From Meiothermus sp. Pnk-1 (GTDB taxonomy: Bacteria; Deinococcota; Deinococci; Deinococcales; Thermaceae), in assembly GCF_003226535.1 (NCBI RefSeq), contig NZ_QKOB01000003.1:1-64000 (forward strand): 64,000 nt of DNA. The letters run 5' to 3'. The notes under the pieces are model-generated. The model searched no databases. It was given only the letters and a program-made list of their open reading frames with translations, and had not been told where the DNA came from. Positions 26,946 through 34,755 of the stretch are shown here, in pieces (position 1 is the stretch's first letter; each line of letters begins with the position of its first letter). The position numbers and the translations under genes are program-made.

Positions 26946-28286
26946 TCAGCCATGCAAAACCCCCTCCGCCTGCTGCAACACCCGGTCGATGAAGAGCTGG
27001 CTCGAGCCCAGATAGCCCTCCTCGCTCAAGGCCTCCCAGTCCAGCGGGAAGCCCACCCGCTCCCGCACCACCTCCACCAGGTGGCGCCCTTCGGAGCGCG
27101 CCGCCCTGGCCGCCTCCCGCACGAGGGCTTTGGCCTGGTCGCGGTCCATGTGCTCGGCCAGGGCGAAGCTTATGGCTTCGGCCAGCATCAGCCCCCGCGA
27201 GGCCCTCAGGTTGGCCTGCATCCCCGCGGGGTGCACCACCATTCCCTCGCTCAGGCAGCGGGCCTGATGGAGGGCGGCGGCGGTATGAGAAAACATCTGC
27301 GGCAGGGTGAGCCACTCCAACTGCCAACCGTGGGTGGCCCGCTCGTGCTCGGCGATCAGGGCCTGGTGGACGGCGGATAGCAACGCCGCATTGGCCCGGG
27401 CTGAGGCCAGGATGACCTCGCTCCTCACCGGATTGGATTTCTGCGGCAGGGTGGAGGAGCCCCCCCGGTCGGCCTCGGCGCTTTCCGAAACCTCGCCCAC
27501 CTCGCTCTGCGCGAGCAGGATGACGTCCTGGGCCATCTTGGCCAGGCTGCCGGTGAGCAGCGAGAGCCACCCCGCCAACTCGGCCAGGTTGTCGCGGGCG
27601 GTGTGCCAGGGGATGGGGGGGGTGCCCAGGCCCAGCTCGCGGGCCAGGCCCTCCACGACCCTCACCCCCTCCTCCCCCAGCGCGGCCAGGGTGCCCACCG
27701 CACCGCCCAGCTGCACCACCAAAAGCCGCCCTTTGAGCTCTTCCAGGCGCTCCAGATCGCGCAGCAGCGGGGCCATCCAGCCCGCCACCTTGAAGCCGAA
27801 GGTGATGGGCAGGGCTTGCTGGGCGTGGGTGCGCCCGGCCATCAGGGTGTGGCGGTGCCGCCGGGCCAGGCCGGCCAGGGCCCGCAGGGTTCGGCGCAGC
27901 TCGTCCTCCAGCAGCCCCAGCGCCGAGCGCGCTTGCAGGATGAAGGCGGTGTCCAGGATGTCCTGGGTGGTGGCCCCCCAGTGGAGGTAGGGGCCGTGTT
28001 CGCTTCCGACGGCCTTCCGTAGCTGCGTCACCAGGCCGGCGATGGGAACCCCATCCCGCTCGGTCTGCCGGGCCAAAGCCTCCCAGTCCGGGATGAAGCT
28101 TTGCAAACCCCCGATGGCCGCCGCGGCCTCCGGGGGAATGATCCCCAGCTCCCCCTGCACCTTGGCCAAGGCGACCTCGACCTCGAGCAAGAACCCCACC
28201 CAGCGCTCGTCGCGGAAGAGCTCGGCCAGGGCCGGCTCGCCGTAGAGCCTTTCAAACAGCCTGGATTCACTCGGCAGAAAAGGCAT
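26946..28286 (-). CDS. pcaB: 3-carboxy-cis,cis-muconate cycloisomerase
   Basis: This 446-residue protein of the fumarase/aspartase superfamily has the signature GGSSTLPQKSNPVRSE. It also has the conserved HWGATTQDILDTAF and GRTHAQQALPITFGFKVAGW blocks with catalytic-site residues. Its C-terminal cap domain is shortened as in PcaB enzymes. It lactonises 3-carboxymuconate, the product of protocatechuate 3,4-dioxygenase, to 4-carboxymuconolactone. It sits two bases after pcaG in the operon. Adenylosuccinate lyase is the main alternative in this superfamily, but the gene neighbourhood argues strongly for PcaB. Confidence 0.9.
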   Translation of the reverse strand: MPFLPSESRLFERLYGEPALAELFRDERWVGFLLEVEVALAKVQGELGIIPPEAAAAIGGLQSFIPDWEALARQTERDGVPIAGLVTQLRKAVGSEHGPYLHWGATTQDILDTAFILQARSALGLLEDELRRTLRALAGLARRHRHTLMAGRTHAQQALPITFGFKVAGWMAPLLRDLERLEELKGRLLVVQLGGAVGTLAALGEEGVRVVEGLARELGLGTPPIPWHTARDNLAELAGWLSLLTGSLAKMAQDVILLAQSEVGEVSESAEADRGGSSTLPQKSNPVRSEVILASARANAALLSAVHQALIAEHERATHGWQLEWLTLPQMFSHTAAALHQARCLSEGMVVHPAGMQANLRASRGLMLAEAISFALAEHMDRDQAKALVREAARAARSEGRHLVEVVRERVGFPLDWEALSEEGYLGSSQLFIDRVLQQAEGVLHG

Positions 28287-28288
28287 GG

Positions 28289-28840
28289 CTACAGATCGAA
28301 GAACACCGTCTCCCCCTCGCCCTGCAAGCGGATGTCCCAGCGGTACACCACGCCGTCGGGGGTCTGGCAGCGCTGGGCCAGCAAGGTGGAACGGCGCGCG
28401 GGCTCGAGGGCGGCAAAGATCGGGTCCTGGGTGTTGTCGTGGTCGGAGAAGTACAGCCGGGTGACGGCGTGGATCAGCATCCCCCGGGCGAAGACCCGCA
28501 CGTCGATGTAGGGCACCGGGCTGGGGGGAACCGGCCCCGGCTTGACGGTGCGGAACCAGAACCCCTCGCCCATCGTCCCCGAGCGGCCAAAACCCCTGAA
28601 GTGGGGGTCGGCCTGGGCGTGCTGGGGGTCGGCGGGGTGACGGAAGCGCCCTTGGGCGTCGGCCTGCCAGATCTCCACCAAGGCGTCGTCTATCGGCACC
28701 CCGTCCCCGTCCAGCACCCGGCCTTTCAGGGTGATCCGCTCCCCCAGGGTCTGCTCGTTCACCAGGATGTTGCCCCCTTCGCGCACCAGGGCGAAGGCGA
28801 AGAAGGGACCCACGGTTTGGCTGGGCGACTGCGGGCGCAT
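28289..28840 (-). CDS. pcaG: protocatechuate 3,4-dioxygenase alpha subunit
   Basis: This 183-residue protein has the intradiol dioxygenase beta-sandwich: SQTVGPFFAFALV at the start, LKGRVLDGDGVPIDDALVEIW, then GRFRHP and GFGRSGTMGEGFWFRTVKPG. It lacks the iron-binding tyrosine and histidine pair, which reside in the beta subunit, as expected for PcaG. With PcaH it forms the oxygenase that opens protocatechuate between its two hydroxyl groups. Its ATG overlaps the pcaH stop by one base (TGATG), so the two subunits are made together. The length is close to the usual 200 residues for the family. Confidence 0.92.
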   Translation of the reverse strand: MRPQSPSQTVGPFFAFALVREGGNILVNEQTLGERITLKGRVLDGDGVPIDDALVEIWQADAQGRFRHPADPQHAQADPHFRGFGRSGTMGEGFWFRTVKPGPVPPSPVPYIDVRVFARGMLIHAVTRLYFSDHDNTQDPIFAALEPARRSTLLAQRCQTPDGVVYRWDIRLQGEGETVFFDL

Positions 28841-29550
28841 CAGTGGCCTCCCTCCTCGAAGTACATCCGGTCGTAACCGGCGAGCACGATGTCGAAGCGG
28901 TAGCCCAGGGCCCACTCGGGGCGGGTGAGCTCGAGGTCGAAGCTCGAGATGAGGCGCTCGCGGGCTTTGACGTTGGGGATGCCTTGGTAGATGGGATCGT
29001 GCTCGAGCAAGGGGTCGCCGGGGAAGTACATCTGGGTGACCAACCGTTCGCTGAAGTTGCGCCCGATGAGGGAGAAGTGGATGTGGGCCGGCCTCCAGGC
29101 GTTGGGGTGGTTCCTCCAGGGGTAAGCGCCGGGCTTGATGGTGATGAAGCGATAGCAACCCCGTTCGTCGGTGAGGGTGCGGCCCGCGCCGACGAAGTTG
29201 GGGTCCAGAGGCGCATCGTGCTGGTCGTTTTTGTGGATGTACCGCCCGGCGGCGTTGGCCTGCCAGATCTCGATCAAGACCCCCGGCACCCCCCGCCCGT
29301 TCTCGTCGAGCACCCGACCGCTCACGATGATGCGCTCCCCCAAAGGTTCCCCGTTCTTGGCGGCGTTTTGGGTCAGGTCGTGGTCCAGGGGGCCGATATC
29401 CCCCTCGCCGTAGACGGGACCGGTGCGCTCCAGAAGCGAGGCCGGCAAGGGCACCAGGGGGTGGTGGGGGGCCCGGCGCACGGTGGCCACATAGGGGCTG
29501 TAGAGGTAGGGGGGCTGGATGCTCCAGTCCAGTACGCGGCTTTGGCTCAT
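28840..29550 (-). CDS. pcaH: protocatechuate 3,4-dioxygenase beta subunit (iron-binding)
   Basis: This 236-residue protein holds all four Fe(III) ligands with the spacing known from PcaH enzymes: Y104 (AGRYIHKNDQHD), Y143 (KPGAYPWRNHPN), H156 and H158 (RPAHIHFSLIG). The N-terminal part carries YLYSPYVATVRRAPHHPLVPLP and the core has GRVLDENGRGVPGVLIEIWQAN. It catalyses intradiol cleavage of protocatechuate to 3-carboxy-cis,cis-muconate with PcaG. The ATG at 29550 overlaps the pcaC stop (ATGA). All key residues are intact, so the enzyme should be active. Confidence 0.95.
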   Translation of the reverse strand: MSQSRVLDWSIQPPYLYSPYVATVRRAPHHPLVPLPASLLERTGPVYGEGDIGPLDHDLTQNAAKNGEPLGERIIVSGRVLDENGRGVPGVLIEIWQANAAGRYIHKNDQHDAPLDPNFVGAGRTLTDERGCYRFITIKPGAYPWRNHPNAWRPAHIHFSLIGRNFSERLVTQMYFPGDPLLEHDPIYQGIPNVKARERLISSFDLELTRPEWALGYRFDIVLAGYDRMYFEEGGH

Positions 29551-29918
29551 ACTTCCTCCTTGAAAACCTCCTTGGCGATGGCAAAGGCCCGGTTGGCCGC
29601 CGGTACCCCGGCATAAACCGCAACCTGCATCAGCACCTCGCGTACCTCTTCGGGGCGCACCCCGGTATTGGCGGTGGCCCGCAGGTGTAGGGCCAGCTCG
29701 TGTTCGTGGCCCAGGGCTGCCAGCAGGGCCAGGGTGAGCAGGTGGCGGGTTTTGCGCTCGAGCCCTTCCCGTCCCCAAACCTCTCCCCAGGCGTACTCGG
29801 TGATGAAGCGCTGAAAGTCGGCGTCAAAGGGCGTGGTGCGGGCCTGGGCCTGGGCCACGTACGCCGTCCCCAGCACCGCCCGGCGGTTGTTCAGCCCGCG
29901 TTCATATCTATCGTCCAC
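29547..29918 (-). CDS. pcaC: 4-carboxymuconolactone decarboxylase
   Basis: This 123-residue all-helical protein of the CMD family reads RYERGLNNRRAVLGTAYVAQA, FQRFITEYAWGEVWGREGL and RKTRHLLTLALLAALGHEHEL. It continues with HLRATANTGVRPEEVREVLMQVAVYAGVPAANRAF, given here in pieces of the classic PcaC pattern. It decarboxylates 4-carboxymuconolactone to 3-oxoadipate enol-lactone. The GTG start lies 11 bases inside the end of pcaD, and its stop overlaps the pcaH start. Here it is a separate gene, unlike the PcaL fusion of some Gram-positive bacteria. Confidence 0.93.
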   Translation of the reverse strand: MDDRYERGLNNRRAVLGTAYVAQAQARTTPFDADFQRFITEYAWGEVWGREGLERKTRHLLTLALLAALGHEHELALHLRATANTGVRPEEVREVLMQVAVYAGVPAANRAFAIAKEVFKEEV

Positions 29919-30696
29919 CGTGGGCCTCCAAAAAGGCGCGGATTTCGTTCAGGGTGGCCTCGGGTTGCTCGATGCAGGGCAGGTGGGCGGCTCCCTCGAT
30001 GAGCCGCAGCGGGGCCCCCAGCTCCTGGGCCAGCGCCTCCGAGAGGGCAGGCGGGGTGGAGGGGTCTTGGGCCCCGCACACTACCAGCGCCGGAGCCCGT
30101 ACCGCCTCCAGCCCCCCGCGCAGGTCGGCATCCCGCAAGGCCGCGCAGGTTCCGAGGTAGCCCTCGGTCGGGGTGCGCGCAAGCATGTGGTAGTAGCCCT
30201 GCGCGGCGGCGGGTTGCTCCCGGAAAAAAGTCGGGGTAAACCAGCGGGCGATGACCCCCTTGGCCACCTCGGCCAACGAGGTCTCCTCGATGGCCCGGAT
30301 GCGCCCGTCCCAGCTTTCTGCACTCCCGATGCGGGCCCCGGTGTCCATCAGCACCAGCGCACGGGTGCGCTCGGGATGGGTACGGGCGAAGTCGAGGGCG
30401 ATCATCCCCCCTACCGAGATGCCTACCAGGCTGACCTGCTCGAGGGCAAGGTGGTCGAGCAGGGCCTTTAGATCCCGGGTGTGGTCGGCCAGGGTGTAGG
30501 GTGGGGGTGGGGCCTCGGAGAGGCCGTGGCCGCGTTTGTCGTAACGCACCACCTGGAAACGGGAGGCGAGCCCTGCGGCCTGGGCGTCCCAGAGGCGCAG
30601 GTCGCTGCCCAAGGAGTTGATGAAGACCACCGGGGGACCTTCCCCCTCGAGCCGGTAGTGCAGGACAAGACCGTTTACCTTGGCAAAGCGCGTCAT
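29908..30696 (-). CDS. pcaD: 3-oxoadipate enol-lactonase
   Basis: This 262-residue alpha/beta hydrolase has oxyanion-side VVFINSLGSDLRLWD, the RYDKRGHGLSEAP block and nucleophile S94 in LVGISVGGMIALDFA. It also has acid D in CGAQDPSTPP and base H in GAAHLPCIEQPE. These motifs match PcaD/CatD enzymes, which hydrolyse the enol-lactone to 3-oxoadipate. It is the first structural gene of the pca operon, 9 bases after the IclR gene on the same strand. Other small hydrolases share the fold, but the surrounding pathway makes PcaD the clear choice. Confidence 0.9.
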   Translation of the reverse strand: MTRFAKVNGLVLHYRLEGEGPPVVFINSLGSDLRLWDAQAAGLASRFQVVRYDKRGHGLSEAPPPPYTLADHTRDLKALLDHLALEQVSLVGISVGGMIALDFARTHPERTRALVLMDTGARIGSAESWDGRIRAIEETSLAEVAKGVIARWFTPTFFREQPAAAQGYYHMLARTPTEGYLGTCAALRDADLRGGLEAVRAPALVVCGAQDPSTPPALSEALAQELGAPLRLIEGAAHLPCIEQPEATLNEIRAFLEAHGGR

Positions 30697-30705
30697 ACCC
30701 CTCCC

Positions 30706-31509
30706 TCAGATTCCCAACAGCGGCACCAGCGAGGCCGCGGCCTGGAGCAACACCGGCAGCGTGCGCTTCAAAAGCTCCTCCCGGCTCACCCGCCCGGCCT
30801 GCACCCCCACATTCATGGCCGCCAGCACCCGGCCCCGCGCGTTTTTCACCGGCACGGCCAACGAGCGCAGCCCCAGCTCGAGTTCCTGGTCTACCAGGGC
30901 ATAGCCTTGGCCGCGCACCCGCGCCAGCTCTTCGCGCAGGAGTTCGGGGTCGGTGAGGGTGTGGGGGGTCAGGGGGCGCAGGGGCGTGCGCTGTAGGTAG
31001 GCCTCCAGCTCTGCGGGCTCCAGGGCGGCCAGCAGCACCCGGCCCATGGAGGTGCAGTAAGCGGGCAGGCGGCTGCCCACCCCCAGCCCCACCGAGATGA
31101 CGCGGCGGGTGGCGGCGCGGGCAATGTAGACGATCTCCCCGCCGTCCAAGATGCTGGCCGAGCAGGACTCGTGAAGCTGGGCGCTCACTTCCTCCAGCAC
31201 CGGCTGGAGCAGGCGGGGCAGGGGGGTAGAGGAGAGGTAGGCATGGCCCAGGCTCAGGATTTTGGGGGTCAGCCAGAACAGTTTGCCGTCGGTGGCCACA
31301 TAGCCGAGGGTGTGCAGGGTCAAAAGCGAGCGCCTGGCGGTGGCCCGGCTGAGGCCGGTGAGGCGGGCCACTTCGCTGATGGTAAGGCGCTCGTGGCCCT
31401 CGTCGAAGCAGCGAATCACCGAGAGCCCCCTCGCCAGGGCCTCCACGAAAAAGCTCTCCTGTTCGTTGTGGGCCTCGGCTTCCAGCACCGCCTCGGGCAA
31501 GAGATTCAT
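30706..31509 (-). CDS. pcaR: IclR-family regulator of the pca operon (PcaR/PcaU-like)
   Basis: This protein of about 267 residues has an IclR winged helix (FVEALARGLSVIRCFDEGHERLTISEVARLTGLSRATARRSLL, seen as two helices). It also has the ligand domain with VGLGVGSRLPAYCTSMGRVLLAAL, YALVDQELELGLRSLAVPV and AMNVGVQAGRVS. This matches the PcaR/PcaU/PobR subgroup, which responds to aromatic acids such as 3-oxoadipate or protocatechuate. The ATG at 31509 is chosen because a promoter -10 box sits only 10 bases upstream, leaving a leader of about 4 bases. It is the first gene of the pca operon and probably controls it together with itself. Confidence 0.85.
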   Translation of the reverse strand: MNLLPEAVLEAEAHNEQESFFVEALARGLSVIRCFDEGHERLTISEVARLTGLSRATARRSLLTLHTLGYVATDGKLFWLTPKILSLGHAYLSSTPLPRLLQPVLEEVSAQLHESCSASILDGGEIVYIARAATRRVISVGLGVGSRLPAYCTSMGRVLLAALEPAELEAYLQRTPLRPLTPHTLTDPELLREELARVRGQGYALVDQELELGLRSLAVPVKNARGRVLAAMNVGVQAGRVSREELLKRTLPVLLQAAASLVPLLGI

Positions 31510-31519
31510 GATGGAAGGG

Positions 31520-31548
31520 ATTATAGCACGGGCTGTGCGTTCTGTGAA
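31520..31548 (-). promoter_or_regulatory. promoter of the pca operon
   Basis: On the minus strand TTCACA (31548-31543) and a perfect TATAAT (31525-31520) are 17 bases apart. Transcription would start near 31513, only about 4 bases before the IclR start codon, so that message is nearly leaderless. Confidence 0.75.
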
Positions 31549-31551
31549 CAT

Positions 31552-31568
31552 TGTGCGCTATACGCACA
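31552..31568. promoter_or_regulatory. palindromic operator upstream of the pca promoter
   Basis: TGTGCG and CGCACA form perfect 6-base arms around CTATA, just upstream of the pca -35 box. A weaker related pair (GCAC and GTGC) lies between the promoter boxes near 31526. The position suits activation or repression by the IclR protein. The 3' end of the next gene on the same strand is only 11 bases away. Confidence 0.6.
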
Positions 31569-31578
31569 CAAGGCCGCC

Positions 31579-32367
31579 TTAGTTGCCGGATTGCCCCTTT
31601 TCCATCTCGCCCAGCCAGGCTTCGGTGGCCTGGGCCATAAGCGGTTTCAGCCCCAGCTCTTGCAGCATCGCCGCCGCGGCCGCCATCTCCTCCCGTCGGC
31701 GCCGGGCGTGGCGCAGGCTACCCTCCACCAACCGGTCAACGAGCGCGGCGTTGGCCTCCTCCAGGGTCTGGGCGATGTTCTGACGGGTCTCGGCCTCGAG
31801 GCCAAGCCGCCGGGCCGCCTCCAAAGCCTCCCCCACCGCCGCCGCCAGCCCTTTGAAGAAGATGCTGCGCAGGAGCTTGCGGGTGGCGGCGGCCCCCGGC
31901 GCTTCCCCTACCACTTCCACCACCGCGCCCAACGGCCCCAGCCGCTCGGCATAGGCCAAAGCCCCCGGCCCCGAGGCGAGCGCTGGGGTGCGCAGGCCCC
32001 TGCCCGGCACCGGGCTCATCAGGGCGATGTCGGCGAAAAGAGCCCCGGTGGGGGCTACCGCCTCGCAGAGGGCCCGCTTGAGCGCCGGGGCCGCGGTGTT
32101 GAGGTCGGCGTAGACCACCCCCGGCCCCAGCACCGGGGCCACCCGCTGGGCCACCTCGAGCGCCACCCGGGCCCAGTTCACGCTGAGGACAACCCCGGCC
32201 CCCCAGGCCGCCTCGGCCTCGCTGGAAGCCCGCCGGATCCCCGGCACGCCTTTTTCGGGAATGGGGTCGTAGCCCACCACCTCCGCCCCGGCCTGCAGGA
32301 GGTCTTGGGCGATGGCCGCTCCGGCCTCACCCAGGCCCAGCACGGCAATTGACAGGTTCTTGTCCAC
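31579..32367 (-). CDS. 6PGDH-like NAD(P)-dependent dehydrogenase (DUF1932)
   Basis: This protein of about 262 residues has a Rossmann fold with VLGLGEAGAAIAQDLLQAG. It contains VLSVNWARVALEVAQRVAP and VYADLNTAAPALKRALCEAV, the latter in place of the usual 'D.ST..P' substrate motif. An all-helical C-terminal domain follows with the lysine block ATRKLLRSIFFKGLAAAVGEAL. It belongs to the 3-hydroxyisobutyrate / 6-phosphogluconate dehydrogenase superfamily with a DUF1932 C terminus. The GTG at 32367 is supported by the fold start but has a weak ribosome site. It is the last gene of the ring-cleavage block, 13 bases after the tannase gene. A role oxidising or reducing a ring-cleavage intermediate is inference. 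Confidence 0.72.
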   Translation of the reverse strand: MDKNLSIAVLGLGEAGAAIAQDLLQAGAEVVGYDPIPEKGVPGIRRASSEAEAAWGAGVVLSVNWARVALEVAQRVAPVLGPGVVYADLNTAAPALKRALCEAVAPTGALFADIALMSPVPGRGLRTPALASGPGALAYAERLGPLGAVVEVVGEAPGAAATRKLLRSIFFKGLAAAVGEALEAARRLGLEAETRQNIAQTLEEANAALVDRLVEGSLRHARRRREEMAAAAAMLQELGLKPLMAQATEAWLGEMEKGQSGN

Positions 32368-32380
32368 AGAAGATCTCGTG

Positions 32381-34084
32381 TTAGTAAGGTGTGCAAGTAA
32401 AGTTGGCTGCGTCGTTGGCTTGTGCCTGAGTGGGATTGGCTGGGCCAGTGTATCTGGGGTAGGTACCGTACTCGCATAATGGGCGAGTACGCCCATTGGT
32501 TGCTGCAGTTGCAGAACTGGTGTTGCCGTCCACTGCAATAAGGTGCTCCGGTGCTTCCCCTCGCTCGACCCAGGCTTCCAGCGTTGATAGCCAATCGTGC
32601 CGAGCTGTGAAAATACCGCTGCCATGTCCCATCCCCGGAATCAGATAGAAGCGGGCAAATTTTCTGACCTCTGCCTGCCCCATGTCCGCCACCAGCTTGT
32701 TCCAATAAGCAATAGTGTTGTGGGGCGTGATGGAATCGTCAATGGTACCGTGAGTAAGAATCATCTTACCCCCCTTGGCAATAAACCGGCTGTAATCGGT
32801 GCTAACCGCATCCGCCCAGCTTGAAACTTGCTGAATGCGGCTCACCCATTGGCTTGGTTCAAAGGCTAAGGGGTCATAGTTCATGTCCCGGGTGATGAAC
32901 CCTTGAATGGCGCCCTTAGCCGGGAAGAGCTGGAACGCTGAGCCGTCAGGGGCAAAGGGAAACTTACTCAAGTCGGCGGTGTTGCTGCGTCCCAGATGGT
33001 TCTGGGTAAACGTTGCTCCCTCTAGGATAGGCCAACGGGGATAACTGGTACTGCCCCCAGCAAAAGCAAAGCCAAACTGTACGGGCGAAGCGATTTTCTC
33101 CACTGCCGCAAGCTGAGGATCAGAAAGACAAGTCTCCCCAGTGTCGGCCCCACCAGGGCAACGCAAGGCTGCTCTAATGCTTTCAGTGCTTACCTTGGCG
33201 TTACAGGCGCGCACATCGCTGATGATGCCATCTTCAAGGCCATCTAAACCATCACACTGTGCCCGCACATAAGCAACCAAGGTAGCAACCTTAGCTGGGT
33301 TCATCCACGCAGGACTAGGCACGCCCAGCTTGTTGCCGTAGATAGCCCTGGCCTGAGCCCACGCACCCAGCCACATGTTGATAACGTTGTAAGCTGGGTA
33401 GTGGGCAACTATGCCGTTGTAGTCGTCCGGATAGCGTTGGGCAGCGTCAAGGGCTTCATGGCCGCCTTGCGAACCACCTATAAAGTAGGTGTAGCGGGGC
33501 TCTTGGCGATATACCCGCCGAATAAGGAATTTGGCGACATCCAACGTCTTTTTAATCTGCCATTGGGCGAAATTCATCAGCTCTTCCTGATTTAAAGCAA
33601 AACTGGTATCAAAAGGTGGTTTCCCCTCGGAAGAGTGACCGGAGTCGCTGCCCAGGGTAACGTAACCACGGGCTAATGGAGTAGGGACGTTAGCCGGCGC
33701 ACCACTAAATGGATCCAATCCTGTCACCACCGTTCCGTTGGTGCCTCCACCCCCGTACTGCAATACCCGCTGATTCCACCTTTTGGGAAGGTTGACTTCA
33801 AAGCGAATGGGGGAGGCTGTGGGATCCACTGCCCAAATGTTGCCGGTGACCTTGCAGTAGCTACGTGGATAGCCTGCTATATCCGTATCGTTCACGTCAG
33901 TGGCCGCCAAAACCATCGCTCCACTTGTAGGCAACCCAATTGCGCTTATAGGTATGACCAAGCCTGCCAAGCTTGAGCAAGACCGCTGAGCTTCCACATT
34001 GGTGATTGGAGCCGACTGCGCTTGGGTTAGCGCGACCAGAGGTCCAACTACCCCCACAACCGTGAAGATTCCTACCCTCCTCAT
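32381..34084 (-). CDS. tannase/feruloyl-esterase family protein, likely horizontally acquired
   Basis: This 567-residue secreted protein has a signal peptide (about 1-23) and the tannase/FaeB alpha/beta hydrolase fold. Visible parts are VNLPKRWNQRVLQYGGGGTNG, the nucleophile S205 in FIGGSQGGHEALDAAQRYP and a calcium-type loop CDGLDGLEDGIISDVRAC. The acid is D449 in LTHGTIDDSITP and the base is H487 in IPGMGHGSG. The family splits esters of gallate, hydroxycinnamates or related phenolic acids. The Cys-Ser and His-Cys pairs of classical members are Gly-Ser and His-Gly here. Base composition is near 50% G+C in sampled lines against about 80% in neighbours. GGAGG lies just upstream of the ATG. 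Ester specificity cannot be read from sequence. Confidence 0.85.
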   Translation of the reverse strand: MRRVGIFTVVGVVGPLVALTQAQSAPITNVEAQRSCSSLAGLVIPISAIGLPTSGAMVLAATDVNDTDIAGYPRSYCKVTGNIWAVDPTASPIRFEVNLPKRWNQRVLQYGGGGTNGTVVTGLDPFSGAPANVPTPLARGYVTLGSDSGHSSEGKPPFDTSFALNQEELMNFAQWQIKKTLDVAKFLIRRVYRQEPRYTYFIGGSQGGHEALDAAQRYPDDYNGIVAHYPAYNVINMWLGAWAQARAIYGNKLGVPSPAWMNPAKVATLVAYVRAQCDGLDGLEDGIISDVRACNAKVSTESIRAALRCPGGADTGETCLSDPQLAAVEKIASPVQFGFAFAGGSTSYPRWPILEGATFTQNHLGRSNTADLSKFPFAPDGSAFQLFPAKGAIQGFITRDMNYDPLAFEPSQWVSRIQQVSSWADAVSTDYSRFIAKGGKMILTHGTIDDSITPHNTIAYWNKLVADMGQAEVRKFARFYLIPGMGHGSGIFTARHDWLSTLEAWVERGEAPEHLIAVDGNTSSATAATNGRTRPLCEYGTYPRYTGPANPTQAQANDAANFTCTPY

Positions 34085-34095
34085 AGACCTCCTCC

Positions 34096-34755
34096 CTACG
34101 TTTTTTCCCTTGGCACCTTAGACAGTTCACCTTCGACATGAGAGCGCAGGCCGTAGAGGTCAACGGAGAGCTCCCCCGCCTGGAAGCGCCCGCGCAGGCC
34201 CTCTTCCCGCTGGGCACGAGCCTGGGCGGCCTCGAGCACCTCCCTCGAGCGCTCCTTGGCCACCACCACTGCCCCGTCGGCGTCCAGCACCAGGATGTCG
34301 CCGGTACGGATAAGGGCCCCGCCCAGTTGCAAGGGAACCCCGATCTGCCCCAGCGATTTGCGCTCGGCCCCCTTAGCCCGCACGTACCGGGTCCAGATGG
34401 GCAGGCCCATCTGGGCCAGCTCCTCGGCGTCGCGCACCGCGGCGTCCACCAGCATCCCGGCGGCCCCCTGGGCTTTGGCCTGGGTGGCCAAAAGTTCCCC
34501 CACCAGCGCTACCGGGGCGGGCTCGGGCATGGCGAAGACCAGCACCTCGCCGGGCCGCACCGCGGCCATGGCCGCGTGGACCATCAGGTTGTCATTCTGG
34601 GCGCACAACACCGTCAGAACGGGCCCCGCCACCCGGCTGCCGGGCACGAGCGGCAAGAGGGGCAGGTCTACCAGCCCCTCCCGTCCCGAAGCCTCGTAGA
34701 CCGTGGCCACCCCCAGCCGGGCTAGGGTTTGCAGTTCGTCTTGGCTCAGGCTCAT
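34096..34755 (-). CDS. RraA-family aldolase (GalC/HMG-CHA aldolase-like)
   Basis: This 219-residue protein of the RraA/4-hydroxy-4-methyl-2-oxoglutarate aldolase family has LGVATVYEASGREGLV and GPVLTVLCAQNDNLMVHAAM. It has the metal/substrate motif GMLVDAAVRDAEELAQMGLPIW with the essential R-D pair, then LQLGGALIRTGDILVLDADGAVVV. Members split 4-carboxy-4-hydroxy-2-oxoadipate to pyruvate and oxaloacetate in gallate and protocatechuate meta-pathways. Its ATG overlaps the stop of the GalB-like gene (ATGA), so the hydratase and aldolase are produced together, exactly the two consecutive steps of that pathway. RraA-type RNase E inhibitors look similar but would not be expected here. Confidence 0.85.
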   Translation of the reverse strand: MSLSQDELQTLARLGVATVYEASGREGLVDLPLLPLVPGSRVAGPVLTVLCAQNDNLMVHAAMAAVRPGEVLVFAMPEPAPVALVGELLATQAKAQGAAGMLVDAAVRDAEELAQMGLPIWTRYVRAKGAERKSLGQIGVPLQLGGALIRTGDILVLDADGAVVVAKERSREVLEAAQARAQREEGLRGRFQAGELSVDLYGLRSHVEGELSKVPREKT

